Origin: JBOHPP01 sp050731755 | GTDB lineage: Bacteria > Methylomirabilota > Methylomirabilia > Rokubacteriales > CSP1-6 | Assembly: GCA_050731755.1 (NCBI GenBank) | Contig: JBOHPP010000126.1 | Coordinates: 1 to 37,232 of the forward strand | Direction of reading: 5' to 3' | DNA length: 37,232 bases | In this document: one piece after another, positions 34,268-37,232 of the stretch | How the letters are laid out: every line of letters begins with the position of its first letter | Position numbering within the stretch: the stretch's first letter is position 1 | Notes under the pieces: model-generated | What the model saw: only the letters and a program-made list of their open reading frames with translations | What the model was told of the DNA's origin: nothing | The model's database searches: none | Program-made: the position numbers and the translations under genes

Positions 34268-34918
34268 GTGCTCACGCTGAGCGACGTCCACGTCAGGATC
34301 AAGGGGTTCGTCATCCTCAGGGGCATCACACTGGACGTTCCCGCCGGAGGCCTGATCGGGCTCGTCGGGCGCAATGGGGCGGGCAAGACCACGACGCTCA
34401 AGAGCATCACGGGGATTCTGCCGGCGACCGCGGGGCGAATCTTGTTCGACGGCGCCGATCTCCTCCGGGTTCCCGGTCACGGGCGCGCCCGGTTGGGCAT
34501 CGGATACATGCCCGAGGACCGAAGACTCATCGGGACGCTGACCGTCGAGGACAACATCTCGCTCCCGGCGTGGGCGGGGCGGCTGGACGGCCTGGAGCGC
34601 CGGCTGGCCTACATCTACCGACACATGCCCGATGTGAAGCCGCTCGCCCCACGCCGAGCCTCGCAGCTGAGCGGCGGGCAGCAGAAGATGGTCGCCCTGG
34701 CCCGAGCCCTGATGACCGGAACGAAGCTCTTGCTGCTGGACGAGCCGTTCGAAGGGCTGTCCCCAGCCCTCGGCGAGAAGCTGGCGCGGACCATCACGGA
34801 TCTCCAGCAGGACGGCCTGTCGGTCCTGATGGCCGAGTCCGATCAGAGGCGGATCAGCTTCGCGCAGCGGGTCTACGAGATCGAACGCGGCGAGATCATT
34901 CAGCGCCCCGCCCCCTGA
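34268..34918 (+). CDS. LivF-type ABC transporter ATPase
   Basis: It is the second ATPase of the importer. GTG 34268 gives 216 residues with Walker A GRNGAGKTT (34-42), a canonical LSGGQ (134-138) and Walker B LLLLDEP (D158, E159). The YMPEDRRLIGTLTVEDNI segment is the LivF-typical Q-loop region. The usual H-loop histidine appears replaced: MAESDQRRISFA rather than VEQN/VEHD followed by His. Its 3' end overlaps the convergent response-regulator gene by 19 nt. Confidence 0.93.
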   Translation: MLTLSDVHVRIKGFVILRGITLDVPAGGLIGLVGRNGAGKTTTLKSITGILPATAGRILFDGADLLRVPGHGRARLGIGYMPEDRRLIGTLTVEDNISLPAWAGRLDGLERRLAYIYRHMPDVKPLAPRRASQLSGGQQKMVALARALMTGTKLLLLDEPFEGLSPALGEKLARTITDLQQDGLSVLMAESDQRRISFAQRVYEIERGEIIQRPAP

Positions 34919-35328
34919 ACCCTCCCGCGGTCGTCGACCTCGTCGGCGTCCAGGACCTCGCGCACCTTGCGAATGATCCCGTCGACCGTGAACGGCTTCT
35001 GGAGGAAGTTGTGCCCGACCTGAAGCAGCTGGCTGACGAGATCACCCGTGTACCCCGAGATGTACAGGACCTTGATGCCGGGACGCGCGGCCCGCACCCG
35101 ATCGAGGAAGTCGGCCGCCGTCATGCCGGGCATGACGGCGTCCAGGATGATCAGATCGATGGGCCCCTGATGGCCCTCCGCGGCACGGAGGGCTTCGTCA
35201 CCCTCAGGCGCGACGAGCACGGTGTACCCCTGAAGCCGCATGACGTCGCGGATCAGCTCGAGGACCGGTCGCTCGTCGTCGACGACGAGCAGAGTCTCGG
35301 TCCCGCTCAGCGAACCCATATCTGACAT
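34900..35328 (-). CDS. Stand-alone CheY-like response regulator
   Basis: This 142-residue single receiver domain has the acidic pair Asp17/Asp18 (VVDDE), the phosphorylated Asp63 (ILDAVMPGM), the Ser/Thr position in YISGYTG and Lys111 (QKPFT). There is no output domain, so it signals through protein contacts or relays phosphate. I use ATG 35328, with GGAGG about 8 nt upstream. A longer frame from 35415 adds 29 Arg/Pro-rich residues without receiver homology. It lies downstream of the histidine kinase in the same direction and is its probable partner. Confidence 0.92.
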   Translation of the reverse strand: MSDMGSLSGTETLLVVDDERPVLELIRDVMRLQGYTVLVAPEGDEALRAAEGHQGPIDLIILDAVMPGMTAADFLDRVRAARPGIKVLYISGYTGDLVSQLLQVGHNFLQKPFTVDGIIRKVREVLDADEVDDRGRVQGAGR

Positions 35329-35335
35329 GAGGGCC

Positions 35336-35381
35336 GCCTCCCGCGGCGCCCGCCGCTCCGGCGGGTAGGCCTCCCGCGGCG
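35336..35381. repeat. Direct repeats around a hairpin in the kinase-regulator gap
   Basis: The 13-mer GCCTCCCGCGGCG occurs at 35336-35348 and 35369-35381. Between the copies CCCGCCG (35349-35355) and CGGCGGG (35359-35365) form a 7-bp stem with a 3-nt loop. Confidence 0.6.
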
Positions 35382-35453
35382 AGGTCCGCCCCGAATCGCT
35401 CACGGTCCTGACCATTCGTCCGGACCGGCTGGCCCGCCGGCCGACCAGGCCAT

Positions 35454-37232
35454 TTACCCCCCATCGTCGACGCGTGTCGCGTCGGCCGGTGGGTCCGGAA
35501 CAATGGGCAGCAGAATCCGGAACGTCGTGCCGACGCCGGGCTCGCTCTGAAAGTCGATCGCGCCGCCGTGGTCCTCGACGATCTTGTGAGTGAGGGCCAG
35601 ACCGAGGCCGGTCCCGCGCTTCTTCGTCGTGAAGAAGGGATTGAAGACCCGCTCGGCGTCGAGCGGTGAGATCCCGATGCCGGTGTCGGCGATCTCGATC
35701 TGCACCCGCCGGTTGAACGCCCGGGGCCGGCCGGGGCGGCGCTCGCCGCCTTCGTGCCAGCCCAGCCGCAACGTCAGCCGCCCATCGGGCCCCAGGGCGT
35801 CGATGGCGTTGGCCACCAGGTTGACGAAAGCCTGGTAGAGGGCCTCTTCGTCGGCCTGAATGGGCGGGACGTCGCGCGCATACTCGCGGACGACGGCGAT
35901 GCGTCGCCCCTCGAGCTGGTTGGCGTGGAGCGCGATCACCCGGTCGAGCACGATTGGCAAACGGACGAGCCCGAACTTGAGGCGCGCCGGCTGGGCCAGC
36001 TGGAGCAGCCGCTCCAGGATGCTCTCGATGCGCCGCAGCTCGTGAGGCACGACGCTCTCGAACCGCGCCTGAAAATGGCTATCGTTGAACCGCTTGGCCA
36101 GATGCCGGGTGAACGTGATCACCGACGTCAGGGGTGTGCGGATCTCGTGAGCGAGCCCGGCGGTCAGCGTCCCTAGAGCGGCCAGCTGGTCCGAGCGACG
36201 CAGCTGGCTCTCGAGCTGCCGGACCGCCGTGAGATCCCGGAAAACGCCGACGGCGCCTAGGTCTTTGCCATCGCCGCCCTTGAGTGGTGCCGTGCTCAGC
36301 TCGATCGGCAGCGAGGCCCCCGAGCGCCGCGTGAGAGTCAACGTCACGTTGACGATGGGAGCCCGACTGGCCAGCGTCTCCATGAGGATCTCCCCGATCT
36401 CGGGGGTACGGGCGAATACCTCCGTGCTGTACCGCCCGGCCGCCTCACCCGCGAAGTAGCCGGTCAGCAACTCAGCCGCCGGGTTGAGGGTGACCACCCG
36501 CCCCTCGAGATCGACGGTGACGATGCCGCTAGTCACCGAGCTCAGGATGCTGTCGGTGTAGCTCTTGAGATCGGCCAGCTCCTCGAAGCGCTGCTTGAGC
36601 TGGCCATGGATCTCCTCCACCGCCGCCCGTTGTTGAACGAGCTGGGCAGCCATGTGGTTGAAAGCGAGGGCCAGGCGGCCGATCTCGTCCGCCGTCGTCG
36701 GCTCGATCCGCTGGTTCAGGTGCCCCCGGGCGATGGCCGCGGCGCCCTCTTCGAGCCGCTGCATCGGACGGGCGATGTGGCGAGCCACCAGGGCGGCGGC
36801 TCCACCGCCGAGCAAGAGCGTGACGAGAGCGAGCGCGGCCAGCTCCAGGCGCGTTTTGAGGACCTCGGCCTCCATGCGGCTCTTGGACAGCCCAACCCGC
36901 ACGGTGCCCCACTTCTGGCTGCCGACCATCACGGGCACGGCGAAGTCATCGACCGGCTGGCGCCCATCGACGCCCACGGTCTTTTGGGTCAGCGGCGCGC
37001 GGGCCTGGGCCGCCCGCTCGTGGACGGGGCCGGCCAGGGCCAGGCCCACGTGCTCGGGGCGGCGACTGTGCGCGGCCACCCGCCCCTCGGCGTCGAGCAC
37101 GATCGCGTACTCGACGTCCGTCTCGCCGGCGACCCGCGCCACGTTCTGCTCCAGCGCGGTGAAGTTGTAGAGCAGCAGGGGCGCGTAGGAGACGGCGGCC
37201 AGACTCCGGGCCAGGACTTCCCCCCGGCGCTC
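35454..37232 (-). CDS. Membrane sensor histidine kinase (5' partial)
   Basis: The frame stays open to base 37232 (ERRGEVLARSLAAVSYAPLL), so the true N-terminus and first membrane helix lie beyond the window; 592 residues are visible. Going downstream there is an extracytoplasmic sensor region (VEYAIVLDAEGRVAAHS, a Cache-like pattern), a membrane helix (LAALALVTLLLGGGAAALVA), a HAMP linker, a PAS domain (SGIVTVDLEGRVVTLNPAAELLTGY), a HisKA dimerisation domain with the phosphorylated His (LAHEIRTPLTS) and a HATPase domain with NLVANAIDAL, DTGIGIS and GTGLGLAL. All catalytic boxes are intact. It is followed by the receiver gene. Confidence 0.95.
   Translation of the reverse strand, partial: ERRGEVLARSLAAVSYAPLLLYNFTALEQNVARVAGETDVEYAIVLDAEGRVAAHSRRPEHVGLALAGPVHERAAQARAPLTQKTVGVDGRQPVDDFAVPVMVGSQKWGTVRVGLSKSRMEAEVLKTRLELAALALVTLLLGGGAAALVARHIARPMQRLEEGAAAIARGHLNQRIEPTTADEIGRLALAFNHMAAQLVQQRAAVEEIHGQLKQRFEELADLKSYTDSILSSVTSGIVTVDLEGRVVTLNPAAELLTGYFAGEAAGRYSTEVFARTPEIGEILMETLASRAPIVNVTLTLTRRSGASLPIELSTAPLKGGDGKDLGAVGVFRDLTAVRQLESQLRRSDQLAALGTLTAGLAHEIRTPLTSVITFTRHLAKRFNDSHFQARFESVVPHELRRIESILERLLQLAQPARLKFGLVRLPIVLDRVIALHANQLEGRRIAVVREYARDVPPIQADEEALYQAFVNLVANAIDALGPDGRLTLRLGWHEGGERRPGRPRAFNRRVQIEIADTGIGISPLDAERVFNPFFTTKKRGTGLGLALTHKIVEDHGGAIDFQSEPGVGTTFRILLPIVPDPPADATRVDDGG

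Overview
The window is a dense, GC-rich stretch of bacterial chromosome with almost no non-coding DNA. It carries about 40 protein genes and no rRNA, tRNA, CRISPR array or insertion sequence that I can see. The high GC content, the housekeeping order and the large set of catabolic genes beside a branched-chain-type ABC transporter suggest an uncultured soil or subsurface bacterium, possibly Rokubacteria/Methylomirabilota. That placement is an inference from gene style and was not tested.

Region 1 (1-4490, + strand) is a pyrimidine cluster: 5'-truncated carB, pyrF and pyrE. PyrF carries an in-frame insertion of about 45 residues built from three 39-bp tandem repeats plus a palindromic unit. 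The palindrome recurs downstream of pyrE. Region 2 (4581-9730, - strand) holds a membrane-anchored hypothetical protein, a MoxR ATPase / DUF58 / TgpA-type transglutaminase operon, a decayed cupin gene and a small membrane protein.

Region 3 (9875-23634, + strand) is a long housekeeping run. It starts at a clear divergent promoter and contains yicC, gmk, rpoZ, coaBC, a type-4 uracil-DNA glycosylase, a helicase-dead priA-like gene, def, fmt, rsmB, rpe, ffh, rpsP, khpA, rimM, trmD, rplS, rnhB and yraN. Most genes are spaced by a few bases or overlap. Several starts (rpe, the MoxR gene, the CysK-like gene, perhaps ffh) have a -10-like hexamer 8-10 nt upstream and no Shine-Dalgarno, which suggests leaderless mRNAs.

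Region 4 (23666-34918, + strand) is accessory catabolism: a PhzF-family protein, a cysteine-synthase-like PLP enzyme, a two-subunit family I CoA-transferase, an LLM flavin oxidoreductase coupled to an isochorismatase-type hydrolase (a RutA/RutB-like pairing), a DapA-family aldolase, then a complete substrate-binding protein and LivHMGF-type transporter. A structured leader precedes the binding protein and strong hairpins separate it from the permeases. The likely logic is uptake of a small amide, amino acid or N-heterocycle followed by ring or amide cleavage and CoA activation; the substrate is unknown.

Region 5 (34900-37232, - strand) is a two-component system: a membrane HAMP-PAS histidine kinase running off the right edge, followed by a stand-alone receiver protein that overlaps the end of livF tail to tail. 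No gene-free stretch exceeds 300 bases.
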